Source of the DNA: JACVRW01 sp963812415
GTDB taxonomy: Bacteria > Actinomycetota > Thermoleophilia > Solirubrobacterales > Thermoleophilaceae
NCBI GenBank assembly: GCA_963812415.1
Contig: CAWEVH010000025.1
Coordinates: forward strand, 1-64,000
Direction: 5' to 3'
DNA length: 64,000 nt
The notes under the pieces: generated by a model
What the model was told of the DNA's origin: nothing
What the model saw: only the letters and a program-made list of their open reading frames with translations
The model's database searches: none
Position numbers and translations under genes: made by a program
In this document: positions 17,960 to 27,882 of the stretch, piece after piece
How positions within the stretch are numbered: the first letter of the stretch is position 1
Layout of the letters: each line of letters starts with the position of its first letter

Positions 17960-18990
17960 GGGGAGCCGTTCGGGCGCTTCCGCGGCCGGCCGTGGCGCTG
18001 CCCTCGCTGTCGCCGCGGCTGCTCCGGCGCCTGCTGGTCCTGCTGGGAGCCGTCGCGGTGCTCGCCGTCGGGTACCAGTTCTGGCTGCGGGACTCCTCGC
18101 TCGTGGCGGTCGACGACGTGGCGATCACCGGTCTCTCGACCGACGACGCCGAGCGGGTGCGCACGGCGCTCAGCAGCGCGGCTCGCTCGATGACCACGCT
18201 GCACGTGGACCACGACGCCCTCGACCAGGTGGTGGCCGCCTACCCGGTGGTGCGAGAGCTGCGCGTGACCACAGACTTCCCGCACGGCCTGACGATCGAG
18301 GTGATCGAGCACCGGCCCGCCGCGATGGCGGACCTCGGCGACGAGCGCGTGCCGGTGGCGGGTGACGGGACCGTCCTGCGCGGCCTGCCGGTCGAGGGCC
18401 GCCTCCCCTCGATCGACGCCGAGCGGGGTCTCGAGGGCGAGCGCCTGGCCGGCGCCGCCGCGCTGCACGCGGCGCACGTAGCCGGCGCGGCGCCGGCGCC
18501 GCTGCGCCGCCGTGTCGAGGAGATCTCGACACGCGCCGACGACGGGCTCGTCGTCGAGCTTCGAAACGGACCCGAGCTGATCTTCGGCGACGCCACGCGT
18601 GCCCGCGCCAAGTGGCTCGCCGCCTCGCGCGTGCTGGCCGATCCGGATGCGGCCGGGGCGAGCTATATCGACGTGCGGCTGCCCGGGCGGCCCGCGGCGG
18701 GCGGCCTGCCGGCGGAGACCGTGGCGCCGGTGGCGCCCGCGGGCGCCACCCCCGCGGCGCCCGGTGCGACGGTTACCGGCGCGCCGGCAGTCGATCCGGC
18801 GACGGGGACGCCGGCCGGCGTGCCTCAGGCCCAGGTGCCCGCCGTTCCGCCGACCACCGGGACGACACCCGTCCCGACGACTGAGGCTCCCACGACCCCG
18901 GCGCCGGTCGCGCCGGCCGAGCCCACGCCCACGGCCCCGGCGCCGGCGCCCACCGACGGCACGGGAGCCGGCGCGGTGGTCGCGCCCTGA
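17956..18990 (+). CDS. ftsQ: Cell division protein FtsQ with long Pro/Thr tail
   Basis: Bitopic divisome scaffold. 344 residues. Short basic cytoplasmic start, transmembrane segment about 25-44, POTRA domain about 49-119 ('LVAVDDVAITGL ... GLTIEVIEHRPAA'), then the FtsQ beta domain to about 240. The last ~95 residues are a Pro/Thr/Ala/Val-rich low-complexity tail, much like the tail of the FtsL-like protein in this cluster. Start ATG 17956 overlaps murB by four bases. No ftsA lies between this gene and ftsZ, as in other actinobacteria. Confidence 0.9.
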   Translation: MRGAVRALPRPAVALPSLSPRLLRRLLVLLGAVAVLAVGYQFWLRDSSLVAVDDVAITGLSTDDAERVRTALSSAARSMTTLHVDHDALDQVVAAYPVVRELRVTTDFPHGLTIEVIEHRPAAMADLGDERVPVAGDGTVLRGLPVEGRLPSIDAERGLEGERLAGAAALHAAHVAGAAPAPLRRRVEEISTRADDGLVVELRNGPELIFGDATRARAKWLAASRVLADPDAAGASYIDVRLPGRPAAGGLPAETVAPVAPAGATPAAPGATVTGAPAVDPATGTPAGVPQAQVPAVPPTTGTTPVPTTEAPTTPAPVAPAEPTPTAPAPAPTDGTGAGAVVAP

Positions 18991-19035
18991 GCGACGAGCG
19001 CGGGCCGTGACAACCCTCAACCAGTGATCCAGACT

Positions 19036-19069
19036 ACGCAACCCTCGACTCAGACTCGAGGCTTTGCGT
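19036..19069. repeat. Inverted repeat / stem-loop after ftsQ
   Basis: Nested arms ACGCAA (19036-19041) with TTGCGT (19064-19069), and CTCGA (19044-19048) with TCGAG (19056-19060), around a 7-base loop. It sits between the ftsQ stop and the ftsZ promoter, so it may end or slow transcription from the upstream genes. It could also be a binding site controlling ftsZ. There is no T-run. Confidence 0.45.
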
Positions 19070-19091
19070 GCACGATTTGTTGCGAGGTTGG

Positions 19092-19121
19092 TTGACACAT
19101 TTGCCGAAACCTCCCTACAGT
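19092..19121 (+). promoter_or_regulatory. Predicted vegetative promoter of ftsZ
   Basis: TTGACA at 19092-19097, an 18-base spacer, and TACAGT at 19116-19121. The -35 hexamer is a perfect match to the housekeeping sigma consensus. Transcription would start near 19128, giving a leader of about 67 bases before the ftsZ ATG. ftsZ can thus be expressed separately from the dcw cluster. Confidence 0.65.
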
Positions 19122-19194
19122 GCGGTCCTTGCGGGCGTCGGGAAACCCTCGATGATCGCTTGAGCTTCGGACGGTAAGAGGGGAACGAGACCTC

Positions 19195-20283
19195 ATGGAC
19201 ACGGGCAGCTACCTGGCGGTCATCAAGGTCGTCGGCATCGGCGGCGGGGGCACCAACGCCGTCAACCGAATGGTCGACGCCGGTCTCAAGGGCGTCGAGT
19301 TCATCGCGGTCAACACCGACGCGCAGGCGCTCCAGATGTGCGACGCCGACATCAAGCTGCAGATCGGCGACCAGCTCACTCGCGGCCTGGGCGCCGGCGC
19401 CAACCCGGACGTGGGCTACGGCGCGGCGAACGAGAGCCGCGACGAGATCAAGGAGGCGCTCAAGGGCGCCGACATGGTGTTCGTGACCGCGGGCGAGGGC
19501 GGCGGCACCGGCACGGGCGCGGCGCCGGTGATCGCGGAGGTCTCGAAGCAGGAGGTGGGCGCGCTCACCGTCGGCGTCGTGACCAAGCCGTTCGACTTCG
19601 AAGGCACCCAGCGCATGCGCCAGGCGGTCGAGGGCATCGACCGCCTGCGCGAGCAGGTGGACACGATGATCGTGATCCCGAACGAGAAGCTGCTCGCGGT
19701 GGTGGAGCGCCGTACGAGCATCCTCGACGCCTTCCGGGAGGCCGACGCCGTGCTCGGCCAGGGTGTGCAGGGGATCACCGACCTGATCACCACCCCCGGG
19801 CTGATCAACCTCGACTTCGCCGACGTCCGCACCATCATGCAGGACGCCGGCTCGGCGCTGATGGGGATCGGCGAGGCCTCGGGCGAGAATCGCGCCGCCG
19901 AGGCGGCCAAGAACGCGGTCTCGAGCCCGCTGCTCGAGCAGTCCGTGGAGGGCGCCACCGGCATCCTGCTCAACATCACCGGCGGCAGCGACCTCGGCCT
20001 GTTCGAGGTGAACGAGGCCGCCGAGATCATCCAGAGCGCCGCCGATCAGCGCTCGAACATCATCTTCGGCGCCGTGGTCGACGACGGCATGGCCGACGGC
20101 GTACGGGTGACGGTGATCGCCACGGGCTTCGAGAAGCCCGGCCGCATGCCGCTGTTCGCGGAGGACTCGACCGGGCGCCGCGCGGAGCCCCGCCGGCGCG
20201 ACGTGACGCTCGACGAGCGCCAGCGCCGCTCGCTCGAGATCTCCGACGACGACATCGACGTCCCGTCCTTCCTCCGAGATTGA
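19195..20283 (+). CDS. ftsZ: Cell division GTPase FtsZ
   Basis: Tubulin-like GTPase forming the Z ring. 362 residues. GTP-binding 'GIGGGGTNAVNRM' (14-26), tubulin signature loop 'GGGTGTG' (102-108), 'NEKLL' and the catalytic T7 loop region 'LINLDFADVRTIM'. The C-terminal linker is short and ends in the conserved peptide 'DDDIDVPSFLRD', which docks membrane anchors such as SepF (sepF is not next to it). Own promoter upstream. Start ATG 19195 with a weak GAGGGGAAC ribosome site. Confidence 0.97.
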   Translation: MDTGSYLAVIKVVGIGGGGTNAVNRMVDAGLKGVEFIAVNTDAQALQMCDADIKLQIGDQLTRGLGAGANPDVGYGAANESRDEIKEALKGADMVFVTAGEGGGTGTGAAPVIAEVSKQEVGALTVGVVTKPFDFEGTQRMRQAVEGIDRLREQVDTMIVIPNEKLLAVVERRTSILDAFREADAVLGQGVQGITDLITTPGLINLDFADVRTIMQDAGSALMGIGEASGENRAAEAAKNAVSSPLLEQSVEGATGILLNITGGSDLGLFEVNEAAEIIQSAADQRSNIIFGAVVDDGMADGVRVTVIATGFEKPGRMPLFAEDSTGRRAEPRRRDVTLDERQRRSLEISDDDIDVPSFLRD

Positions 20284-20327
20284 GCGGGGGCTCGCGCCGA
20301 GAGCCGGCGCGGCAGGCTGCGCAGGAG

Positions 20328-21887
20328 ATGGACTCTTCCATGGCGCCTGGCCGGGGAGACCCCGCCGTCGCCTTCGAGGCGATGCGCGCCCTTCGCACGC
20401 ACTACACCGACGAGGGCGAGTTCGTGCGCCGCGTCGACGGGGTGCAGCGCGCCGAGGGCTACCGGCTCGTCGGCGCGTTCGACGACTCCGGTCGCTGCGT
20501 GGCCGTGGCGGGCTTCCGGGAGCTGAATACGCTGGCCTGGGGGCACGTGATCTACGTCGACGACCTCTCGACCCACCCGGATGGGCGCCGGCGCGGCCAC
20601 GGGGGCGCCCTGCTCGAGTGGATCGCCGCCGAGGCCGAGCGGCTCGGCTGTGACCAGGTCCACCTCGACTCGGGTGTCGAGGCGAACCGGCTGGACGCGC
20701 ACCGGCTCTACCTGAATACGGGCATGCGGATCACGAGCTACCACTTCGCGAAGGCCAGTTCACCGGCCTTGATCGAGCACGCCGAGCGCCTGGCCACGAT
20801 CGCCGAGCGCGAGCTCGAGGCGCTCGTGGGCGTGTCCTCGCCGTCCGGCGACCGCGCGGGCGCCGAGGAGTGCGTGGCCCTGGCGAGCGCCTTCCTGCCC
20901 CCGGAGGCCGAGATCGAGCGGATCGACTGCTCGACGGCCGATCACGCGCCCGACCTGGTGGGCAGGCTGCGCGGCAGCGGGCGGCACCGGCTCGTGCTGC
21001 TCGGTCACCTCGACACCGTGATCCCGCACGATCAGCACCGGCCGCTCGAGCGCGAGGGCGACCGGCTCACGGGCTCCGGCGCGGTGGACATGAAGGGCGG
21101 TGTGGCGCTCGCGCTCGGCCTGCTGCGCGAGCTGGCGGCAGCGCCCGAGCGCTACGCCGAGGTGGCGGTGCTGCTCGTGAACGACGAGGAGTGGCGCACG
21201 GCGCCGTTCGCGCACGCGGAGCGCTTCGCGGGCTTCGACGCCTGCCTCTGCTTCGAGGCGGGCGAGCGCACGGCCGACGGCGAGGAGGCCGTGATCGTGG
21301 CGCGCAAGGCGGCAGCGACCCTGGTGATCAGGGCGCACGGGCGCTCCGCGCACTCCGGCTCGGCGCCGCACAAGGGACGCAGCGCGCTGCTGGCCCTCGC
21401 CCGCGTCGCGCAGCAGGTGGCGGGCGCCTCCGACCCCGACGGCCCGCAGCGGCTCACGGCCGTGCCCACGGTGCTGCGCTCCGGCGACGCCTTCAACGTG
21501 GTGCCGGCGGCCGGGGAGCTGATCTGCGACCTGCGCGCCGACGGGCTCGACGCGTTCGCGCCGCTACTGGACGCGCTGCCCGACCAGCTCGACGACGTGC
21601 GCCTCGAGACGACCATGCTGCGCGCCTGGCCCGGCATGGACTCGCGAGCGGCCACCGCGGCGCCGCTGGCCGTCGCCTCCGCGGCGCTCGGCCGGCCGCT
21701 CGTGGCCTCGGGCCGCGGCGGCGCGAGCGACGCGAGCCACCTGGCGGCGGCGGGCATCGCGGTCACGATCGACGGGCTCGGCCCGCGCGGCGGCGGTGCG
21801 CACGCCCCGCACGAGTGGGTGAGCCGCGAGTCGCTCCGGAGCCGGGCCGAGGTGGCGCTCGCGGTGGCCGGGGCGCTGCTGGAGTAG
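20328..21887 (+). CDS. GNAT acetyltransferase-M20 peptidase fusion protein
   Basis: One continuous frame of 519 residues joining two enzymes. Residues ~1-145 are a GNAT N-acetyltransferase: 'VIYVDDLSTHPDGRRRGHGGALL' is the acetyl-CoA-binding motif A and 'NRLDAHRLYLNTGMR' is motif B. From ~150 on it is an M20 zinc peptidase of the carboxypeptidase G2 / ArgE group, with metal ligands visible in 'GHLDTV', 'GAVDMKGG', 'NDEEWR' and 'GAHAPHEW'. Start ATG 20328; ATG 20340 is better placed for the AGGAG at 20323. Acetylation and deacylation of the same amino-acid-type substrate would be a logical pairing, but the substrate is unknown. gcvT follows after 12 bases. Confidence 0.85.
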   Translation: MDSSMAPGRGDPAVAFEAMRALRTHYTDEGEFVRRVDGVQRAEGYRLVGAFDDSGRCVAVAGFRELNTLAWGHVIYVDDLSTHPDGRRRGHGGALLEWIAAEAERLGCDQVHLDSGVEANRLDAHRLYLNTGMRITSYHFAKASSPALIEHAERLATIAERELEALVGVSSPSGDRAGAEECVALASAFLPPEAEIERIDCSTADHAPDLVGRLRGSGRHRLVLLGHLDTVIPHDQHRPLEREGDRLTGSGAVDMKGGVALALGLLRELAAAPERYAEVAVLLVNDEEWRTAPFAHAERFAGFDACLCFEAGERTADGEEAVIVARKAAATLVIRAHGRSAHSGSAPHKGRSALLALARVAQQVAGASDPDGPQRLTAVPTVLRSGDAFNVVPAAGELICDLRADGLDAFAPLLDALPDQLDDVRLETTMLRAWPGMDSRAATAAPLAVASAALGRPLVASGRGGASDASHLAAAGIAVTIDGLGPRGGGAHAPHEWVSRESLRSRAEVALAVAGALLE

Positions 21888-21899
21888 CCTGCGGGGCGC

Positions 21900-22977
21900 T
21901 TGGCAGCCGCCTCCACGGACACTCTCCGCCGGACACCGCTCTACGAGCGCCACGAGCGCGCAGGCGCAAAGCTCGTCCCGTTCGCGGGCTGGGAGATGCC
22001 GGTGCAGTACGACGGCATCCGCCAGGAGCACGTGGCCGTGCGCACGGCCGCCGGCATGTTCGACGTCTCGCACATGGGCGAGATCGAGACCTCGGGGCCG
22101 GAGGCCGAGGCCTTCCTGCAGCGGATCCTCTCCAACGACGTGACGCGGATCGCGGAGCGCGGCGCGCAGTACTCCGTTCTGTGCAAGGACGACGGCGGCG
22201 TGCTCGACGACCTGTTCAGCTACCGGCTCGCGCCCGACCGCTTCCTCACGGTCACGAACGCCGCCAATCACGACAAGGACCTGGCCTGGTTTCGCCAGCA
22301 GGCCTCGGGCTTCGACGTCGAGGTGAAGGACGCGCATGCCGACTGGGCGATGCTGGCCGTGCAGGGCCCCGAGGCGCGCGCGGCGCTCGGCCGCCTGGCC
22401 GAGGACGAGCTTCCCGCGCGGATGCGCACCGCCGAGCTCCGGCTGGCGGGCGCGCAGGCGCTCGTGTGCGGCACCGGCTACACGGGCGAGGACGGTTGCG
22501 AGCTGATGCTCTCGCCGGACGCGGCAGGCGCGGTCTGGGACGCGCTCGAGGCCGAGGGCGTCAAGCCCGCCGGGCTGGGAGCGCGCGACACGCTCCGGCT
22601 CGAGGTCTGCTTCCACCTCTACGGCAACGACCTCTCCGAGGACCGCAACCCGATCGAGGCGGGCCTCGGCTGGTGCTGCAAGCTCGACACCGGCTTCATC
22701 GGCTCGGACGCGCTGCGCGAGGTCGATCCGACCGAGGCGCTCGTGCCGTTCGCCTTCACGGGCCCCGGTATTCCGCGCCAGGACAACGCGATCAGGACCG
22801 AGCACGGCGAGGGCGTCGTCACGAGCGGCTCGCTCTCGCCCTGTCTCGACACCGGCATCGGGATGGGCTACGTGCCGCTTCGCGGCGTCCGAACCGGGTA
22901 CGAGCATCGAGATCGACGTGCGCGGCAAGGCCCGCGCCGCCGAGGTGAGAGAGAAACCGCTTTACGCAAAGGAGTGA
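21900..22977 (+). CDS. gcvT: Glycine cleavage system T protein, 3' frameshift
   Basis: Aminomethyltransferase transferring the methylene group from the H-protein lipoyl arm to tetrahydrofolate. N-terminus 'RRTPLYERHERAGAKLVPFAGWEMPVQY' type, then 'MFDVSHMGEI', 'GTGYTGEDGCEL' and 'GLGARDTLRLEV', all typical. After 'GMGYVPLR' the frame breaks near 22885. The remaining family C-terminus ('GTSIEIDVRGKARAAEVREK' style) lies one base out of phase and ends at TGA 22975-22977. Removing one G in the CGCGGCG stretch restores a normal 358-residue protein. Start is TTG 21900. First gene of gcvT-gcvH-gcvPA-gcvPB. Confidence 0.9.
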
Positions 22978-22978
22978 C

Positions 22979-23361
22979 GTGGCCGAGGCCAGCTACCCCG
23001 ACGACCTCAAGTACCACCCCGAGCACGACTGGGCGCGAATCGACGGCGACGAGGCGGTGTTCGGCGTCACCTGGTACGCCCAGGACGCGCTCGGCGAGGT
23101 GGTGTTCTTCGACCCCCCCGAGGTCGGCGCCCAGGTCAAGAAGGACGAGGCCTACGCCGAGGTGGAGTCGGTCAAGGCCGTATCCGACGTTTTCGCGCCG
23201 CTGTCCGGGGAGATCATCGAGGTGAACGAGGCGCTCGCCGACAGCCCCGAGAAGGTCAACGAGGACCCGTACGGCGAGGGCTGGATGGTGAAGGTGAAGC
23301 TGTCCGATCCGAGCGAGGTGGACGGCTTGCTAGACCTAGAGGCCTATAAGGCCCTGCTTTC

Positions 23362-23365
<4 letters not shown>
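22979..23365 (+). CDS. gcvH: Glycine cleavage system H protein
   Basis: Lipoyl carrier shuttling the aminomethyl group between the P, T and L proteins. 128 residues. The lipoylated lysine is K66 in 'EVESVKAVSDVFAPLSGE', and 'NEDPYGEGWMVKVKLSD' is the usual C-terminal helix region. Start GTG 22979 with AAGGAG four bases upstream. Its stop overlaps the TTG start of gcvPA. Confidence 0.96.
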
Positions 23366-24704
<1,339 letters not shown>

Positions 24705-24708
<4 letters not shown>

Positions 24709-26258
24709 GCACCGACACGCTCACGATCTTCGAGCGCTCGCGCGAGGGGCGGCGGGCGTTCGTGGCTCCCGTGGACGAGGTGCCGGAGGTGCCGGTCGAC
24801 GAGCTGCTGCCGGCGAGCGCGCTGCGCGAGCGGCCGGCGGAGCTGCCCGAGGTCTCAGAGCCGGAGCTGGTGCGCCACTACACGACGCTGTCCTCGAAGA
24901 ACTTCCACCTCGACGAGGGCTTCTATCCGCTCGGCTCCTGCACGATGAAGCACAACCCGAAGTTGCACGAGCGGGTGGCGGCGCTGCCCGGCCACGCCCG
25001 CCTGCACCCGCTCCAGGACCCCGACTACGCCCAGGGCGCGCTCGAGCTGATGTTCCGCCTCCAGGGCGCGCTGTCCGAGGTGGCGGGGCTCCCGCACGTG
25101 TCGCTGCAGCCGAGCGCCGGCTCGCACGGTGAGCTGGCCGGCCTGCTCCTCACGCGCGCCTACCACGAGGACGCCGGCGAGCGGCGCACGAAGGTGCTCA
25201 CGCCGGACACCGCCCATGGCACCAATCCCGCCACCGTCACGATGGCGGGCTACGAGGTGGTCAAGGTCGGAACGGACGACGAGGGCGGGGTGGACCTCGA
25301 CGACCTGCGCGAGAAGGCGGGCGAGGACGTCGCCTGCCTCATGCTCACGAACCCGAACACGCTGGGGCTGTTCGACCGCAACATCGAGGAGATCGCCGAG
25401 ATCGTGCACGGCGTGGGCGCCACGCTCTACTACGACGGAGCGAACCTGAACGCCGTGATGGGGATCGCGCGACCCGGCGACATGGGCTTCGACATCGTCC
25501 ACTTCAACCTGCACAAGACCTTCACGCAGCCGCACGGCGGGGGCGGCCCGGGCGCCGGCCCGATCGCCTGCTCGGACCGGATCGAGCCGTTCCTCCCGGT
25601 GCCGCAGGTGGTGGAGCGCCGCGGCGACAACGGCGCCGAGCCCTACTTCGACCTCGACGTCGACCGGCCCAAGACGATCGGGAAGCTGCGCGGCTTCCAG
25701 GGCAACTTCGGCGTGTTCGTGCGCACCTACGCCTACATCCGCTCGCTGGGCGGTGACGGCCTGAAGGACGTCTCGCAGACGGCGGTGCTGAACGCGAACT
25801 ACCTGAAGGCGCTGCTGGCCGAGGACGGCATCGGCGAGTACCTGCCGATCGCGTTCGACCGCACCTGCATGCACGAGTTCGTGGTCTCGGGGCGCGGCGC
25901 CAAGGAGCAGCTCGGCGTCAAGACGCTCGACATCGCCAAGCGGCTGCTCGACCACCGCGTGCACCCGCCCACGGTCTACTTCCCGCTGCTGGTCGACGAG
26001 GCGCTGATGGTCGAGCCGACGGAGACCGAGACGAGGGAGCGCCTCGACCACTTCGCCGCCGTGATCCGCGAGATCCTGGAGGAGGCCGCCGAGGACCCGG
26101 AGGTGGCCCGCACGGCGCCCCACACCACGCCGGTCCGCCGCCTCGACGAGGCGGGCGCCGCCAAGCGGCCGGTGGTGCGCTGGCGGCCCGAGGCCGAGAA
26201 CCCGGGCGACCCGGAGCGCGCGGCGGACGCGAGCGCGAGCGGCACAGGGGCGATGTAG
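24705..26258 (+). CDS. gcvPB: Glycine dehydrogenase (decarboxylating) subunit 2
   Basis: C-terminal half of the split P protein, holding pyridoxal phosphate. 517 residues. The PLP lysine is K271 in 'HFNLHKTFTQPHGGGGPG'; 'YPLGSCTMKHNPK' and 'AHGTNPATVTMAGY' are conserved. The C-terminal ~45 residues are an Ala/Glu/Arg-rich extension without a recognisable domain. Start TTG 24705 overlaps gcvPA (TTGA). With gcvT and gcvH it makes a complete P-H-T set; the L protein (lpd) is not here. Confidence 0.95.
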
Positions 26259-26293
26259 CGCTCCGCGCGCCGTTCGATGGGCGGAGAGGGCCG

Positions 26294-26744
26294 ATGACGA
26301 CCGAGTTCCAGCGTCCCGGCTGGTTCACGAAGCACATCTTCAACCCGATCGTCGCCGGGCTGACCCGCGGCGGCGTCAGCCTCGTGGGTTCGCGCGTGCT
26401 CGAGGTGCGCGGCCGAAACAGCGGCGAGTGGCGGCGCACACCGGTCAATCCGCTCGACGCCGACGGCCAGCGCTACCTCGTGGCCCCGCGCGGCGAGACG
26501 CAGTGGGTGCGCAACCTGCGGGCGAGTGGTGAGGGGCGTCTTGCGAAAGGGTCGTACAACGGAGCAGTTCACGGCCACCGAGGTTGCCGACGACGAGAAG
26601 CTGCCGCTCCTGCGCGCCTATCTGAAGAAGTGGGCCTGGGAGGTCGGCGCGTTCTTTCAGGGTGTCGGCGCCGATGCGCCGGACGAGGACCTGCGCCGGA
26701 TCGCGCCGCTGCACCCCATCTTTCGGATCTCGCCCCACCCCTAA
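26294..26744 (+). CDS. Deazaflavin (F420)-dependent nitroreductase-family protein, frameshifted
   Basis: Small F420H2-dependent oxidoreductase-like protein (Ddn family) of about 149 residues once corrected. 'FNPIVAGLTRGGVSLVGSRVLEVRGRNSG' and 'RYLVAPRGETQWVRNLRASG' match the family's split-barrel core. The frame then shifts by one extra base near 26540-26550, and the C-terminal half continues in another phase as 'ATEVADDEKLPLLRAYLKKW' and ends 'PIFRISPHP'. Start ATG 26294 with GGAGAGGGCC upstream. F420 use fits an actinobacterium. The substrate is unknown. Confidence 0.75.
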
Positions 26745-26767
26745 CACGCGTCTCCCGCGGGCGTAGG

Positions 26768-27850
26768 ATGCCCTCCGTGGACGCCGTCAGCGCCGGCGCG
26801 GTCTCGACCGAGGGCATCACCCCGGAAGAGCTTCGGCTCGCCGCGCGCAACCACGGCCTGCCGCTCGAGGCGCTCAGCTATCCGATCACGCCCGCCGGGC
26901 TCCACTACCTGCTGATCCACTACGACATCCCGGTCGTCGATCCGCAGGGCTTTCGGCTCGAGATCGGCGGGGCGGGTGCTCGCCCACTGAGCCTCTCGCT
27001 CGACGACCTCCGCGCGCGCGAGCGCGTGACGATGCCGGTGACGTTCGAGTGCGCGGGCAACGGCCGCGCGCTGCTCGAGCCGCGGCCGCTGAGCCAGCCC
27101 TGGCTCACCGAGGCGGTCGGCACGGCCGAGTGGGGCGGCACGCCGCTCTGGCCGCTGCTCGAGGAGGCCGGGCTGGCGGACGGCGTGGTCGAGGTGCTCT
27201 TCACCGGTCTCGACCGCGGCGTCGAGGGCGGCGAGGCGCAGGACTACGAGCGCGCCCTGCCGATCGCGGAGGCCGAGCACGCGCTGCTCGCCTGGGAGAT
27301 GAACGGCGCGCCGCTGCCGCCCCAGCACGGCTTCCCGCTGCGACTGGTGGTGCCGGGCTGGTACGGCATGCAGAACGTGAAGTGGCTGGCGCGGATCACC
27401 CTGCTCGAGGAGCCGTTCACGGGCTACCAGAACGCCGTCGGCTACCGCCTCTACGACGCCGAGGGCGTGGCCGGCGAGCCGGTGACGCGCATGCTGCCGC
27501 GCTCGCTGACCGTCCCACCCGGCGTGCCGGACTTCATGACCCGCGAGCGCCGCCTGTCGCCCGGCCCGGTGACGCTCGAGGGTCGCGCCTGGTCAGGCCA
27601 CGGCCAGATCGTCGCGGTCGAGGTCTCGACCGACGGCGGCGACCAGTTCGAGCCCGCGGACCTGGGCGAGCCGCTCGGCGAGGCCGCTTGGCGCGGCTGG
27701 CGCTTCGCCTGGGACGCGCGACCCGGAGAGCACGTGATCTCGTCTCGCGCGACCGACGCGGCGGGCAACACCCAGCCGGTCGACCCGCCCTGGAACCTGA
27801 AGGGCTACGTCAACAACGCGGTCGAGCGGGTGCCGGTCCTGGTCGAGTAG
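26768..27850 (+). CDS. Molybdopterin-dependent sulfite oxidase-family protein
   Basis: 360 residues. The oxidoreductase molybdopterin domain occupies about 50-215, with the Mo-ligating cysteine C95 in 'TFECAGNGR' and 'VPGWYGMQNVKWLARI'. A Mo-co dimerisation domain (about 235-340, 'LEGRAWSGHGQIVAVEVSTDGG') follows, as in sulfite oxidases and plant-type nitrate reductases. I see no Tat or Sec signal and no heme domain, so it appears cytoplasmic. Start ATG 26768; GTG 26777 is possible. The electron acceptor and substrate cannot be told from sequence. Convergent with the next gene, 32 bases apart. Confidence 0.85.
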   Translation: MPSVDAVSAGAVSTEGITPEELRLAARNHGLPLEALSYPITPAGLHYLLIHYDIPVVDPQGFRLEIGGAGARPLSLSLDDLRARERVTMPVTFECAGNGRALLEPRPLSQPWLTEAVGTAEWGGTPLWPLLEEAGLADGVVEVLFTGLDRGVEGGEAQDYERALPIAEAEHALLAWEMNGAPLPPQHGFPLRLVVPGWYGMQNVKWLARITLLEEPFTGYQNAVGYRLYDAEGVAGEPVTRMLPRSLTVPPGVPDFMTRERRLSPGPVTLEGRAWSGHGQIVAVEVSTDGGDQFEPADLGEPLGEAAWRGWRFAWDARPGEHVISSRATDAAGNTQPVDPPWNLKGYVNNAVERVPVLVE

Positions 27851-27882
27851 ATCCCGGCCTCCCCGTTCAGGCAGCTGTGCGT

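Noticed and set aside
21888..21899. Possible glycine riboswitch before gcvT
   Set aside because: Only 12 bases separate gcvT from the preceding gene, and no riboswitch-like sequence precedes that gene.
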